From an uncultured Prevotellaceae bacterium (GTDB lineage Bacteria > Bacteroidota > Bacteroidia > Bacteroidales > Muribaculaceae), in contig ONKU01000003.1 in NCBI GenBank assembly GCA_900318535.1, positions 62,001 through 126,000 of the forward strand: DNA of 64,000 nucleotides, given 5' to 3'. The position numbers and the translations under genes were made by a program. The notes beneath the pieces are model-generated. The model was not told where the DNA came from and did not search any database. It saw nothing but the letters and a program-made list of their open reading frames with translations. This document shows positions 1-8,037 of this stretch, piece by piece. Positions within the stretch are counted from its first letter, which is position 1. Each line of letters begins with the position of its first letter.

Positions 1-1434
1 CAAGTGGCGGTTGGCAAAGTCCACAATCTGCTGCTTGGTCATGCCGGCCATGCGGTCCAGCTTGCCCACTTCCTGAGCCCAGTCCACGTGGTTGATAAAG
101 GCGTTGACCAGTTGACGGGTGCGGGCTCCGTTGCTGTCAAGGGCGCGCAGGTAGTTCAGCTTGTTGTTGTTGACCACGCTCACGAGCAGATCGTCGTCAA
201 AGTCGCCTGCACGCAGCTTGGCCAGCTCACCGAGCAGGAGTTCGCGCACCTCTTCAAGGGTTTGTCCCTCGTTGGGATAACCCATGAGCATGAGCATCGA
301 GTAGTCGGTCATCGGGTCGGCAAATGCACCAGCGCCCATCACTTTCAAGGGCTGGTTCAGGTTCAGGTCGATGAGACCGGCAGTTCCGTTGGAGAGCATC
401 TCGGACACGAGGTCCAGGGTGTCGCACTGCAGCGAGTTGCCGGCGTCAAAACGCCAGCCCAGAGCCACAAATTCAGCTTCCTGACCAATGACGGTGGTGT
501 CGATGGGAGCCGTGATGGGCTTGAGGGGAGCAAACTCGGGACGATAGAGGTTGTTGTTGGGCTTCCAGCTGCCGAAGTGGCGCTCCAGGATGGCGATGAC
601 CTCATTGGGGTCGAAGTCACCGGCCATACAGATGGCCACGTTGTTGGGGCAGTAGTAGTTGTGGAAGTAGTTCTTGATGTTGGTGATCGACGGGTTCTTC
701 AGGTGCTCCTGCGTGCCGATGGTCGTCTGTGTACCATAGGGGTGAGTGGGGAACAACTTGGCGCTCATGGCCTCGAAGATCTTCCTTTGGTCCTGTGCGA
801 TGCCGATGTTGTATTCCTCATACACGGCCTCCAACTCGGTGTGGAAACCGCGGATGACCATGTTCTGGAAACGGTCGGCCTGGATGCGTGCCCAGCGGTC
901 CACCTCGTTGGCGGGAATGTCCTCGGTATAGCAGGTGACGTCGGTGCTGGTATAGGCGTTGGTGCCTTGTCCGCCGATGCCGGCCATCAGCTTGTCATAC
1001 TCGTTGGGGATGTTGTACTGGGCTGCCAGCTGCGAGATGCTGTCGATCTCGTGGTACAGGACGCGACGGCGCTCGGGATCCTTCACGAGGCGGTATTGCT
1101 CGTAGCGGGCCTCGATGGTGTCGAGCAGGGCCTTCTCGGCGGCATAGTTGCTCGTGCCGAACTGCTGTGTGCCCTTGAACATCAGGTGCTCCAGGTAGTG
1201 GGCCAGACCGGTGGTCTCGGCAGGGTCGTTACGCGAGCCGGTGCGCACGGCGATGTGGGCCGAGATGCGCGGGCTCTGGTGGTTAACACTGAGGAACACC
1301 TTGAGGCCGTTGCTCAGGGTGTAGCACTGTGTGGCCATGGGGTCACCGGGAACGGTGGTTGCCACAGCCGGCTTGGCGGCCATGCCCAAGCATGCGAGGG
1401 CCGCCAGCAATGAAATCAGAAATCTAAGTCTCAT
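1..1434 (-). CDS. M16 family zinc metalloprotease (partial, C-terminus outside window)
   Basis: Secreted zinc protease of the pitrilysin/insulinase (M16) family. Translation from the ATG at 1434 gives a signal peptide (about residues 1-20, ending AAKPA) and an M16 N-terminal domain. The inverted zinc motif HxxEH is intact (H79, E82, H83 in HYLEHLMFKG), and the downstream glutamate-rich helix (ELEAVYEEYN) supplies the third zinc ligand. The second M16 lobe begins and the frame is still open at the left edge, so the protein is cut by the window; Bacteroidales homologues are often around 930 residues with two M16 repeats. It probably acts in the periplasm or at the outer membrane. A -7 promoter box lies about 57 bases upstream, divergent from the TonB receptor gene. 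Family assignment is firm; the substrate is unknown. Confidence 0.93.
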   Translation of the reverse strand, partial: MRLRFLISLLAALACLGMAAKPAVATTVPGDPMATQCYTLSNGLKVFLSVNHQSPRISAHIAVRTGSRNDPAETTGLAHYLEHLMFKGTQQFGTSNYAAEKALLDTIEARYEQYRLVKDPERRRVLYHEIDSISQLAAQYNIPNEYDKLMAGIGGQGTNAYTSTDVTCYTEDIPANEVDRWARIQADRFQNMVIRGFHTELEAVYEEYNIGIAQDQRKIFEAMSAKLFPTHPYGTQTTIGTQEHLKNPSITNIKNYFHNYYCPNNVAICMAGDFDPNEVIAILERHFGSWKPNNNLYRPEFAPLKPITAPIDTTVIGQEAEFVALGWRFDAGNSLQCDTLDLVSEMLSNGTAGLIDLNLNQPLKVMGAGAFADPMTDYSMLMLMGYPNEGQTLEEVRELLLGELAKLRAGDFDDDLLVSVVNNNKLNYLRALDSNGARTRQLVNAFINHVDWAQEVGKLDRMAGMTKQQIVDFANRHL

Positions 1435-1490
1435 TAGAATTGGTTGATTGGTTTAATTAGTTTAATGGATGTATAGTCGTTAGTTGTGGG

Positions 1491-1498
1491 CAAAGGTA
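1491..1498 (-). promoter_or_regulatory. Bacteroidales -7 promoter box for the M16 protease
   Basis: Read on the minus strand this is TACCTTTG, matching the TAnnTTTG consensus of the Bacteroidetes primary sigma factor. It lies 57 bases before the ATG at 1434 and back to back with the box of the divergent receptor gene. No clear -33 TTTG was found. Confidence 0.6.
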
Positions 1499-1519
1499 GT
1501 ATAATTTTTGAAAAATGAC

Positions 1520-1527
1520 TACCTTTG
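1520..1527 (+). promoter_or_regulatory. Bacteroidales -7 promoter box for the TonB receptor
   Basis: TACCTTTG on the plus strand, matching TAnnTTTG. Its end is only five bases from the preferred ATG at 1533, so the mRNA should start at or almost at the start codon. This argues against the in-frame upstream ATG at 1515, which would lie before the box. Confidence 0.6.
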
Positions 1528-1532
1528 CAGCC

Positions 1533-3752
1533 ATGAAAAGAATAATGCTGTTTTTAATGGTCATGATGGCGCTTGCTGCAGCGGCGTCTCCCACCGAGTT
1601 GGGCGACACGCTGTCGCTGAACGAAGTCACCGTCACGGCCATCAAGCAGAGTGCTGACATGCGCACCCAGGCCACAGCCTTGACCGTCATTAACCGTCAG
1701 GAGGCCGAGCGCAACCAGGTGGTATCGGTCAAAACGGCCGCCGACCTGGTACCTAACCTGTTTATCCCCGATTACGGTAGCCGCATGACCTCGACGGTGT
1801 ATGTGCGCGGCATCGGCACGCGCATCGACCAGCCCGCTGTGGGCCTGACCATCGACAATGTGCCCGTGATGACCAAGGAGAACTACGATTTTGACTTGAT
1901 GGACATCACACGCTTTGAGGTGCTGCGTGGCCCTCAGAGCATGCTCTACGGCCGCAACACGCTGGGTGGTGTGATGCACGTCTATACCATGTCACCGCTC
2001 AACTACCAAGGCACCCGCGCATTGCTTGAGGGCGCCAACCACGGCACCTGGCGTGCGGGAGCGAGCCACTACATGCTGCTCAAGGACGGGCTGGGCCTGT
2101 CGTTGTCGGCGCAATATGGCTCAACCAAGGGTGAGTTCACTAACCGCTATAACGGCAAGCGTTGCGATTGGGAGCGCCTGTTCGCGGCCCGCGCCAAGCT
2201 TGAGTGGCGCAGTCAGGATGGCTGGTACGTCTCCAATGTGGCCTCGGTGACAACGAGTCGCCAGGGCGGATACCCCTATGAATGGGTCGAGACCGGCGAA
2301 ATAGCCTATAACGACACGTGCTTCTATCGTCGCACGTCGGTCATGGACGGCTTGACGGTGCTCAAGTCGCTGGACCGCTTCACGCTGTCGAGCATCACCA
2401 GCTACCAGTATATCGACGACAACATGACGCTGGACCAGGATTTCACCCCCCGTGACTACTTCACGTTGACCCAGGCCCGTCGTGAGCACGCCATTACCCA
2501 GGACCTGGTGGCCCGCAGCCATAACAATGTCGAGGGGTATAACTGGCTGGTGGGTGCCAGCGGCTTCTTCCGCCGCTACACGATGCATGCGCCGGTGGAT
2601 TTCTACGACTACGGCATTGCTGATCTGATCGAGCGCAATACCAATGAGGCGCTCCCCGAGTATCCTATTGCGTGGGATGCCCGTACCTTCTTGCTGGACA
2701 GCGAGTTCACCAGCCCCAACTGGGGCGCTGCGCTGTATCACGAGTCACACTACAATTGGGGCCAGTGGACCGTGTCGGCCGGCCTGCGCATCGACTATGA
2801 GCATGCCCGCCTCAACTACCGCAGCGAGACCCACACGGGCTACAACATCATGCGCGGTGCCACGGGCGAAGTCTATGCCCACGAGAACATTGACATTAAC
2901 GATCGCGGCACACTGAATAAGGATTTCTTTGAACTGTTGCCCAGCGTGAGTCTGAGTTGGCATCCCTGGGTGGGCAAGAACCACACCGTCTATGCCGCTG
3001 TTTCACGTGGCAGCAAGGCTGGCGGCTTCAACACCCAGATGTTCAGTGACGTGCTCCAGCAGCGATTGATGACGATGATGGGCATCGGTGTCCAGTATGA
3101 TATCGACAAAATGGTGGGCTACAAGCCCGAGAAGGCATGGAACTATGAGCTGGGTGGCCATTTTGAATGTTGGGGAGCGAGAGTGCAAAGCGACCTGGGC
3201 GTCTTCTTCATGGACTGCCGCGACCGTCAGCTCACTGTATTTCCGCCGGGCAATATCACAGGACGCATGATGACCAACGCGGGTAAAACCCATAGTTGGG
3301 GTGCCGAGTTTGCCATGAGCGTGGTGCCCACCGAGTTGACCCGATTCAATGTGAGTTATGGCTTCACTCATGCCACCTTCAAGGACTATAACGACGGCAA
3401 GGTGGACCACAGCGGCAAGCGAGTGCCCTATGCACCGATGCACACCCTGTTTGCCGAGGCAAATCATTCGATAAAAATTGGCGGTGATTGGAATAAATTG
3501 CTTACCTTTGCCGCCAACGTGCGCGCTGTGGGCGACATCTACTGGGACGAAGCCAACACGATGAAGCAGCCGCTATATGCTCTGTTGGGTGTATCGATTA
3601 CCTGGAAACAAGCGCATTATAGCTTGCAACTGTGGGGCCGCAATCTGACCGATACCGACTATAGGACGTTCTACTTCGTGTCGATCAAGCACCACTTCCT
3701 GCAGCGCGGTCATGGCCGCCAATTGGGCGCGACCCTGCGTTTTGACTTTTGA
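1533..3752 (+). CDS. TonB-dependent outer-membrane receptor
   Basis: Outer-membrane active-transport receptor powered by TonB/ExbBD. A signal peptide spans about residues 1-18. It is followed by a plug domain starting at LNEVTVTA, with the usual VRGIG and EVLRGPQSMLYGRNTLGG segments around residues 90-150, then a long beta-barrel ending in an aromatic terminus (LRFDF). At 739 residues it has the size of siderophore, haem or cobalamin-type receptors. It lacks the N-terminal carboxypeptidase-like domain and the SusD neighbour of glycan importers, so a small ligand is more likely than a glycan. The start at 1533 is chosen over 1515 because the -7 box overlaps the longer version. Three lipoprotein genes follow and may encode surface partners. 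The ligand cannot be told from sequence. Confidence 0.92.
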   Translation: MKRIMLFLMVMMALAAAASPTELGDTLSLNEVTVTAIKQSADMRTQATALTVINRQEAERNQVVSVKTAADLVPNLFIPDYGSRMTSTVYVRGIGTRIDQPAVGLTIDNVPVMTKENYDFDLMDITRFEVLRGPQSMLYGRNTLGGVMHVYTMSPLNYQGTRALLEGANHGTWRAGASHYMLLKDGLGLSLSAQYGSTKGEFTNRYNGKRCDWERLFAARAKLEWRSQDGWYVSNVASVTTSRQGGYPYEWVETGEIAYNDTCFYRRTSVMDGLTVLKSLDRFTLSSITSYQYIDDNMTLDQDFTPRDYFTLTQARREHAITQDLVARSHNNVEGYNWLVGASGFFRRYTMHAPVDFYDYGIADLIERNTNEALPEYPIAWDARTFLLDSEFTSPNWGAALYHESHYNWGQWTVSAGLRIDYEHARLNYRSETHTGYNIMRGATGEVYAHENIDINDRGTLNKDFFELLPSVSLSWHPWVGKNHTVYAAVSRGSKAGGFNTQMFSDVLQQRLMTMMGIGVQYDIDKMVGYKPEKAWNYELGGHFECWGARVQSDLGVFFMDCRDRQLTVFPPGNITGRMMTNAGKTHSWGAEFAMSVVPTELTRFNVSYGFTHATFKDYNDGKVDHSGKRVPYAPMHTLFAEANHSIKIGGDWNKLLTFAANVRAVGDIYWDEANTMKQPLYALLGVSITWKQAHYSLQLWGRNLTDTDYRTFYFVSIKHHFLQRGHGRQLGATLRFDF

Positions 3753-3840
3753 GATTTATGAGAATCTGAATAGAAATTTTATTTTCATGTTTTATTCACT
3801 GCTTTAGAGTAATTATTTAGAGTTTTTAATGACAAATGTT

Positions 3841-4521
3841 ATGAAGAAATTGTTTTCAATGCTTTTTATCGCTGCCATGTGCTGCATGGCATTGGTTTCC
3901 TGTGGCAATGACGAGCCGAGTAAGACCCCTTCTCCCAAAATCAGTTTTGAAGTTCTAGACAATGAAGTTATTGTGACAGCAGTTGGTCAAGGTGAGATAT
4001 TACTATATCAGGACGAAATTCCTACTACCAACCCTACATCGGTTTCTCGTACCTACAGTACCTATAGTGTCAAATTTACAGCAACTGCACAAGAAGAAGG
4101 CAAAACTATTAGTGACATTGCTACCCTTGTCATTGAAATTCCATCTTCCAAAGCCTTTAGTTTGAGCTCTGTCTATGAGAATCCCACTGACACGCACTTC
4201 CAGTTTGACATTGATATGGAGAAGGATTCGAGCAGTATCTACTTGTACAACATCGTCTTCCGTATTGGTGAGACCACGTCGCCCGCTATGAGCATTCGCA
4301 TCGACGCTCCCGTTACCGTGGACAAGACCGGCAAAATCTACACCTATGCCGGCACGGGCATTATGCCATACATGATGCGTGGCAATACGTTAGTACCGAT
4401 GACAGGCGACGCCTATCTGGTAACCAACCTGCTGTGCAATGTTAACACCGAGGCCAAGACCTATGACATCAAGTTTGACTGCCATGGCGGCCATTTCGAA
4501 GATGCTGGTCGTCTCAAGTGA
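3841..4521 (+). CDS. Lipoprotein of unknown function, paralogue 1
   Basis: 226-residue lipoprotein, first of three related tandem genes. The lipobox is LVSC with Cys21, followed by GNDEP; the acidic residues after the cysteine fit the surface-export signal described for Bacteroidetes lipoproteins, so outer-membrane or surface location is inferred. The second half (about residues 115-226) resembles the C-terminal parts of the next two genes: an alternating beta pattern, a VTVDKTGKIY stretch aligning with VTPTVTGYKI, and a final strand ending in a glycine-rich segment. The first half is shorter than in its neighbours. ATG at 3841 is preferred over 3829 because MKKLFSM gives a cleaner signal peptide. 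A strong terminator follows. No named function is recognised. Confidence 0.75.
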   Translation: MKKLFSMLFIAAMCCMALVSCGNDEPSKTPSPKISFEVLDNEVIVTAVGQGEILLYQDEIPTTNPTSVSRTYSTYSVKFTATAQEEGKTISDIATLVIEIPSSKAFSLSSVYENPTDTHFQFDIDMEKDSSSIYLYNIVFRIGETTSPAMSIRIDAPVTVDKTGKIYTYAGTGIMPYMMRGNTLVPMTGDAYLVTNLLCNVNTEAKTYDIKFDCHGGHFEDAGRLK

Positions 4522-4562
4522 TTGGAGCCGTTTTTAACGTCATTTAATATAAAAATCCTTAC

Positions 4563-4597
4563 AAATGGCGCAAGATTGAGTGCGCCATTTGTTTTTT
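4563..4597 (+). terminator. Rho-independent terminator after lipoprotein 1
   Basis: Perfect 10-bp inverted repeat AAATGGCGCA / TGCGCCATTT with an 8-base loop, then a GTTTTTTA tract. It separates the first lipoprotein from the second. Confidence 0.85.
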
Positions 4598-4600
4598 ATA

Positions 4601-4608
4601 TAAATTTG
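4601..4608 (+). promoter_or_regulatory. -7 promoter box for lipoprotein 2
   Basis: TAAATTTG, a TAnnTTTG match directly after the terminator and 25 bases before the ATG at 4634. This suggests lipoproteins 2 and 3 form their own transcription unit. Confidence 0.5.
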
Positions 4609-4633
4609 CAGCGTTTATAAACAAGGATAAAGA

Positions 4634-5473
4634 ATGAAGAAAATCTTTTTGCTGATAGCAATGGCCGGTGCTCTCATGATTGCTGTCTCGTGCAGCGACG
4701 ATGACGAGCCCAAGCGCGGCAATGGCGTGTTTACTGTCAACACGCCGATGATCAACCACATGTATAACACAATCACTGGCGAAGTCCTTGGCTTGAGCAA
4801 TACACACAACAAGTTAACCATCGACACCGTCAAGCATACTGCATCGCTCGAGCTCGTCTATAACGACGGCACTGAGCACACCTTGGTCCTCAAGGACTTG
4901 ACGGCTCGGGCCAAGCGCCTGGGCTTTTATGAGTTGAGCTCGCCGAGCTATGCCCAGTTCAGCGGTTATGTCGATTTTAATGAGAGTTCGATGCGTTACC
5001 GCTATACGACCGAGAGCGGCCTGCGTGTGGTCTCGACGATGAGCGAGGTGTTCTTCCTCAAGACGAACAACCACATTTCCTATGACGACTCCACCACAAG
5101 CACCCAGATGGAGAACGTCATGTACGAGTTCTCCTTCACGCCTGGCAGGGATAAGGCCGTTGTGAAGGTCATGGGAATCACTCATGCCAAGGATGTGAAG
5201 TATTTCAATTCCATCACCGCCATGAACATGCCTTACACCATCACGCCCAACGGATATGTCTTGTCGGGGAAGAATATTCCCACCACGGCCCGATACATTG
5301 CCACTTACGACAGTACTTACACTAACGAGAAGACAACGACCGATTATCCATTCAAGACGTTTGACGCCGAAGTTGACCTGATAAATGATTTTATCGACGC
5401 CGTCTATATGATGGGTGAGCATGCCACAGTGACAGCAACTGGCAGGACCTATCCCGATTACACAGCATACTAA
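4634..5473 (+). CDS. Lipoprotein of unknown function, paralogue 2
   Basis: 279-residue lipoprotein with lipobox AVSC (Cys20) followed by SDDDEP, suggesting outer-membrane or surface display. It aligns by eye over most of its length with the next gene: a GYVDF...MRYRY segment near residue 115 matches GYIDF...MMWYTI, and a YTITPNGYVLSG segment near residue 205 matches VTPTVTGYKITA. The predominance of alternating polar/hydrophobic residues points to an all-beta fold, possibly a lipocalin-like barrel. This is inferred from pattern only. It lies 27 bases before lipoprotein 3 and is probably co-transcribed with it. It might bind the ligand of the upstream TonB receptor, but nothing in the sequence proves that. 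Confidence 0.75.
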   Translation: MKKIFLLIAMAGALMIAVSCSDDDEPKRGNGVFTVNTPMINHMYNTITGEVLGLSNTHNKLTIDTVKHTASLELVYNDGTEHTLVLKDLTARAKRLGFYELSSPSYAQFSGYVDFNESSMRYRYTTESGLRVVSTMSEVFFLKTNNHISYDDSTTSTQMENVMYEFSFTPGRDKAVVKVMGITHAKDVKYFNSITAMNMPYTITPNGYVLSGKNIPTTARYIATYDSTYTNEKTTTDYPFKTFDAEVDLINDFIDAVYMMGEHATVTATGRTYPDYTAY

Positions 5474-5500
5474 TCAATAACATAACAACTATTAGAAACA

Positions 5501-6301
5501 ATGAAGAAATTATCATTTTTGCTCATATCGCTGCTGGCAGTGACCCTGCTCACCGCCTGTGGCAATGAAGATGAGCCTGTCAACAAGCAGTCGTTCACCT
5601 CAACAATCAACTGCCGCGCCATTGATGGCGACCAGGTGGTGTTCTCGCAGAGCAGCGCCAAGGTGGAACTCAACTACACCGACATGAACATCCAGTTCAA
5701 CGCCAGTTACAACGATGCTAACGGCCACGCTGCCACGCTGACTACTCCTGTAATGAAGCTGAAAAACATTTCACCTACGGTCTATGAATTTGAAGCCTCC
5801 TCGTCACAGCAGGTCGGTGGCAGCAGCGTTGAGTCGCTTGGCGGCTATATCGACTTTGCAACCGGCATGATGTGGTACACCATCAACACCGGCTCGAGTG
5901 AAGTGGTGTGCTCCACCCATCTCCTGTATGCCTACTCGACCACCACAATCACCAATCCTGATAACGGCAACCATGGCAGCCACCAGATATCGGCCTACCT
6001 GTTTGCCATTGATTCCAAAGGTGAGACCTGTGTCCTGCAGATCACCAATTTCATGTCGACATTGAACGGTTCGATTGATGCTACCGAGGTTCGTTATGAC
6101 GGACTGACCGTGACGCCCACCGTTACGGGTTACAAGATTACTGCCGATGAGGTAGAGTCCAATTACACTGGCTTCTACAAGCTTACTGACGTGGACTTCA
6201 CCCTTGACGAGCAGTGCATGACCATCAACGGCACCTTTAAGTGCAATGGTAAGGACTATGAGGTGACAGGTCCCCTCTTCCCCAAGACTTCGTCTAACTG
6301 A
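5501..6301 (+). CDS. Lipoprotein of unknown function, paralogue 3
   Basis: 266-residue lipoprotein with lipobox LTAC (Cys20) and GNEDEP after it. It is clearly related to the preceding gene and, in its C-terminal half, to the first lipoprotein of the trio, so the set arose by tandem duplication. It looks mostly beta, with no transmembrane segment after the signal and no catalytic motif recognised. A very strong terminator 20 bases downstream ends the unit. Role unknown; a surface-exposed binding protein is the most natural guess from its context next to a TonB receptor. Confidence 0.75.
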   Translation: MKKLSFLLISLLAVTLLTACGNEDEPVNKQSFTSTINCRAIDGDQVVFSQSSAKVELNYTDMNIQFNASYNDANGHAATLTTPVMKLKNISPTVYEFEASSSQQVGGSSVESLGGYIDFATGMMWYTINTGSSEVVCSTHLLYAYSTTTITNPDNGNHGSHQISAYLFAIDSKGETCVLQITNFMSTLNGSIDATEVRYDGLTVTPTVTGYKITADEVESNYTGFYKLTDVDFTLDEQCMTINGTFKCNGKDYEVTGPLFPKTSSN

Positions 6302-6319
6302 TGACTCATCACATGACAG

Positions 6320-6363
6320 CCGTCCCCGCTGTGCAAATTGCATCGGCGGGGACGGTTTGTTTT
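6320..6363 (+). terminator. Strong rho-independent terminator after the lipoprotein unit
   Basis: Perfect 10-bp repeat CCGTCCCCGC / GCGGGGACGG with a 16-base loop, followed by TTTGTTTT. Confidence 0.9.
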
Positions 6364-6462
6364 ATAACGGGGGTAACGGGCATGACGGAGATATTGAGGA
6401 GCCAAAATGATAAAAAAAGCAAAAGAATTGGCGAGGATGGGGCTTGTTGGCGAAATTTTTGC

Positions 6463-6470
6463 TAACTTTA
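6463..6470 (+). promoter_or_regulatory. Possible -7 box for the ECF sigma operon
   Basis: TAACTTTA, one base off TAnnTTTG, 19 bases before the sigma-factor ATG at 6490. A TTG lies about 17 bases further upstream (6444-6446). The imperfect match leaves room for an alternative sigma factor, for example autoregulation. Confidence 0.35.
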
Positions 6471-6489
6471 CGGCTCAAAACGATAATTC

Positions 6490-7050
6490 ATGGCAGCACG
6501 TGAGAAATATGACGAGGCTCAAGTGATAGAGCAGTTGCACAACCAGGCGACGTGCAAGGCGGCCTTCGGTAAAGTCATCGAGCACTACAGTTCGCAGCTT
6601 TACTGGCAGATCCGCCGCATGGTCATCGACCATGACGACGCCAACGACGTGCTGCAGAACACGTTCCTGAAGGCGTGGACGAGCATCGACAACTTCCGCG
6701 GTGATGCCAAGCTCTCGACGTGGCTCTACAAGATCGCCATCAATGAGAGCATCACCTTCGTCAACAAGAAGAAAGCGATGAACCAGCTGTCGATTGATGA
6801 CGACGAGAGTTTCCTGGTCAACCAGCTCGAGAGCGATGAGTGGTTTGACGGCGACGAAGCGCAAATCAACCTGCAAAAGGCGATTGCCACGCTGCCCGAG
6901 AAACAGCGCTTGGTGTTCAACCTGCGCTACTACGATGAGATGAAGTATGACGAGATGAGCGAGATCCTGGGTACCAGTGAAGGAGCCCTCAAGGCGTCTT
7001 ATCACCATGCTGTTAAAAAAATCGAACAATTTTTGGGTGAGACCAATTAA
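6490..7050 (+). CDS. ECF RNA polymerase sigma factor (RpoE-like)
   Basis: 186-residue sigma-70 family factor of the extracytoplasmic-function type. Region 2 lies at about residues 20-95, including the DDANDVLQNTFLKAW promoter-melting helix and the RGDAKLSTWLYKIA segment. Region 4 covers about residues 130-182 (LPEKQRLVFNLRYYDEMKYDEMSEIL, then the SEGALKASYHHAVKKI recognition helix). Regions 1.1 and 3 are absent, as expected for the class. The two following genes encode a small single-span membrane protein and a Spy-like periplasmic protein, so this is probably a self-contained envelope-stress switch. The target promoters are unknown. Confidence 0.93.
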   Translation: MAAREKYDEAQVIEQLHNQATCKAAFGKVIEHYSSQLYWQIRRMVIDHDDANDVLQNTFLKAWTSIDNFRGDAKLSTWLYKIAINESITFVNKKKAMNQLSIDDDESFLVNQLESDEWFDGDEAQINLQKAIATLPEKQRLVFNLRYYDEMKYDEMSEILGTSEGALKASYHHAVKKIEQFLGETN

Positions 7051-7083
7051 ACTTTTTTGACGTTTGCAAGTCAAATAGGCGTT

Positions 7084-7479
7084 ATGAAACGAGAAGACTC
7101 CACAATATTGAATAAATACGGTAAGGATCCGGGCTTTAAAGTGCCGGAGAATTACTTTGATGATTTCAATAAGAAGATGGCAGCTATGCTGCCCGACGTT
7201 GAAATCACCCCCGTCGATGTCAAGCCCACGATGTGGCAACGCGTCAGGCCGCTGGTATACCTGGCAGCGATGTTTGCCGGCGTGTGGTGCATGATGTCGG
7301 TATTCACCCACCTGAACGGTTCCAGCAACCTGGGTGTCGGGGCTGTAGCCGAGAAGCTGCAGGACGACAAGAACAACGTCGAGGAATTCCTCATGAGTGG
7401 CTCGGTGAGCGACTACGACATCCTCAACTACGAGGACTCGGTGGCCATGAGCAACGAGGAAGACCTCACAAACGACTAA
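7084..7479 (+). CDS. Small single-pass membrane protein, probable anti-sigma factor
   Basis: 131 residues with one transmembrane helix at about 56-74 (PLVYLAAMFAGVWCMMSVF). About 55 charged residues lie before it, presumably cytoplasmic, and an acidic tail after it. That topology, and its place directly after an ECF sigma gene, are typical of Bacteroidetes anti-sigma factors, although no zinc-binding HxxxCxxC motif is present. The N-terminal segment (KYGKDPGFKVPENYFDDFNKKM) is a short pattern often seen in such partners. ATG at 7084 is preferred; the possible earlier start at 7057 would not add a recognisable domain. Function is inferred from context. Confidence 0.65.
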   Translation: MKREDSTILNKYGKDPGFKVPENYFDDFNKKMAAMLPDVEITPVDVKPTMWQRVRPLVYLAAMFAGVWCMMSVFTHLNGSSNLGVGAVAEKLQDDKNNVEEFLMSGSVSDYDILNYEDSVAMSNEEDLTND

Positions 7480-7490
7480 AAAACTGAACA

Positions 7491-7931
7491 ATGAAAAGAC
7501 TTCTGACCATACTGATTGCTACGCTCGTCATTGCCAGTGCGATGACGGCACAGAACAAAGGTCGCTCCAAGTTTGCGACCGACATGTATCAGGCCAAGCA
7601 TGAAATGATCATCGAGGAATTGGGTCTCACCCAAACACAGCAAAAGCAGTTCATGCCCCTGTACGAGCAGATGGAGAGAGAAATTTATCAGGTGAACCGC
7701 AACGCGCGTGCGCTGGCTAATGAGGTAGAGAAGAAGAAGAATCCCAGCGACCGCGATTATGAAGTAGCCGCCTCGGCACTGTCCAACACTAGGGTTCAGG
7801 AAGGCGATATCGAGGCCAAGTACTTTGAGAAGTTCTCAAAGATACTTTCCAAGAAGCAGCTCTTCCAGCTCAAGCAGACCGAGCGTAAGTTCACTCAGGA
7901 GATGCTGTCCAAGAAACGCAAGAGACAGTAA
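7491..7931 (+). CDS. Spy/CpxP-like periplasmic protein
   Basis: 146 residues: a signal peptide (1-20, ending MTAQ) and a highly charged, all-helical body. A LGLTQTQQKQFMPLYEQME segment near residue 43 matches the LTxxQ repeat that defines the Spy/CpxP periplasmic chaperone family, and a second variant appears near ILSKKQLFQLKQ. It starts 11 bases after the putative anti-sigma gene. In proteobacteria such proteins damp or respond to envelope stress; here the arrangement sigma, membrane protein, Spy-like protein suggests an analogous feedback circuit. That role is inferred. Confidence 0.7.
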   Translation: MKRLLTILIATLVIASAMTAQNKGRSKFATDMYQAKHEMIIEELGLTQTQQKQFMPLYEQMEREIYQVNRNARALANEVEKKKNPSDRDYEVAASALSNTRVQEGDIEAKYFEKFSKILSKKQLFQLKQTERKFTQEMLSKKRKRQ

Positions 7932-7967
7932 AGGTCAAGAAGTTGTTTCATGATCAACTCAAAGAAT

Positions 7968-8012
7968 AATCCCGCAACACTACTACGGCAGCAAGTTGCG
8001 GGATTAGTTATT
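7968..8012. terminator. Hairpin terminator between convergent genes
   Basis: Perfect 11-bp inverted repeat AATCCCGCAAC / GTTGCGGGATT with a 16-base loop, placed between the Spy-like gene (plus) and the kinase homologue (minus). It could serve both strands; T-tracts are weak. Confidence 0.65.
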
Positions 8013-8037
8013 CGTTGTAATCAGCCTTGTGGCTGTC

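Noticed and set aside
4..1413. Long plus-strand open frame of 469 codons at the left edge
   Set aside because: It is the antisense shadow of the M16 protease; its product is rich in His/Val/Gly without any domain, and the minus frame carries HxxEH.
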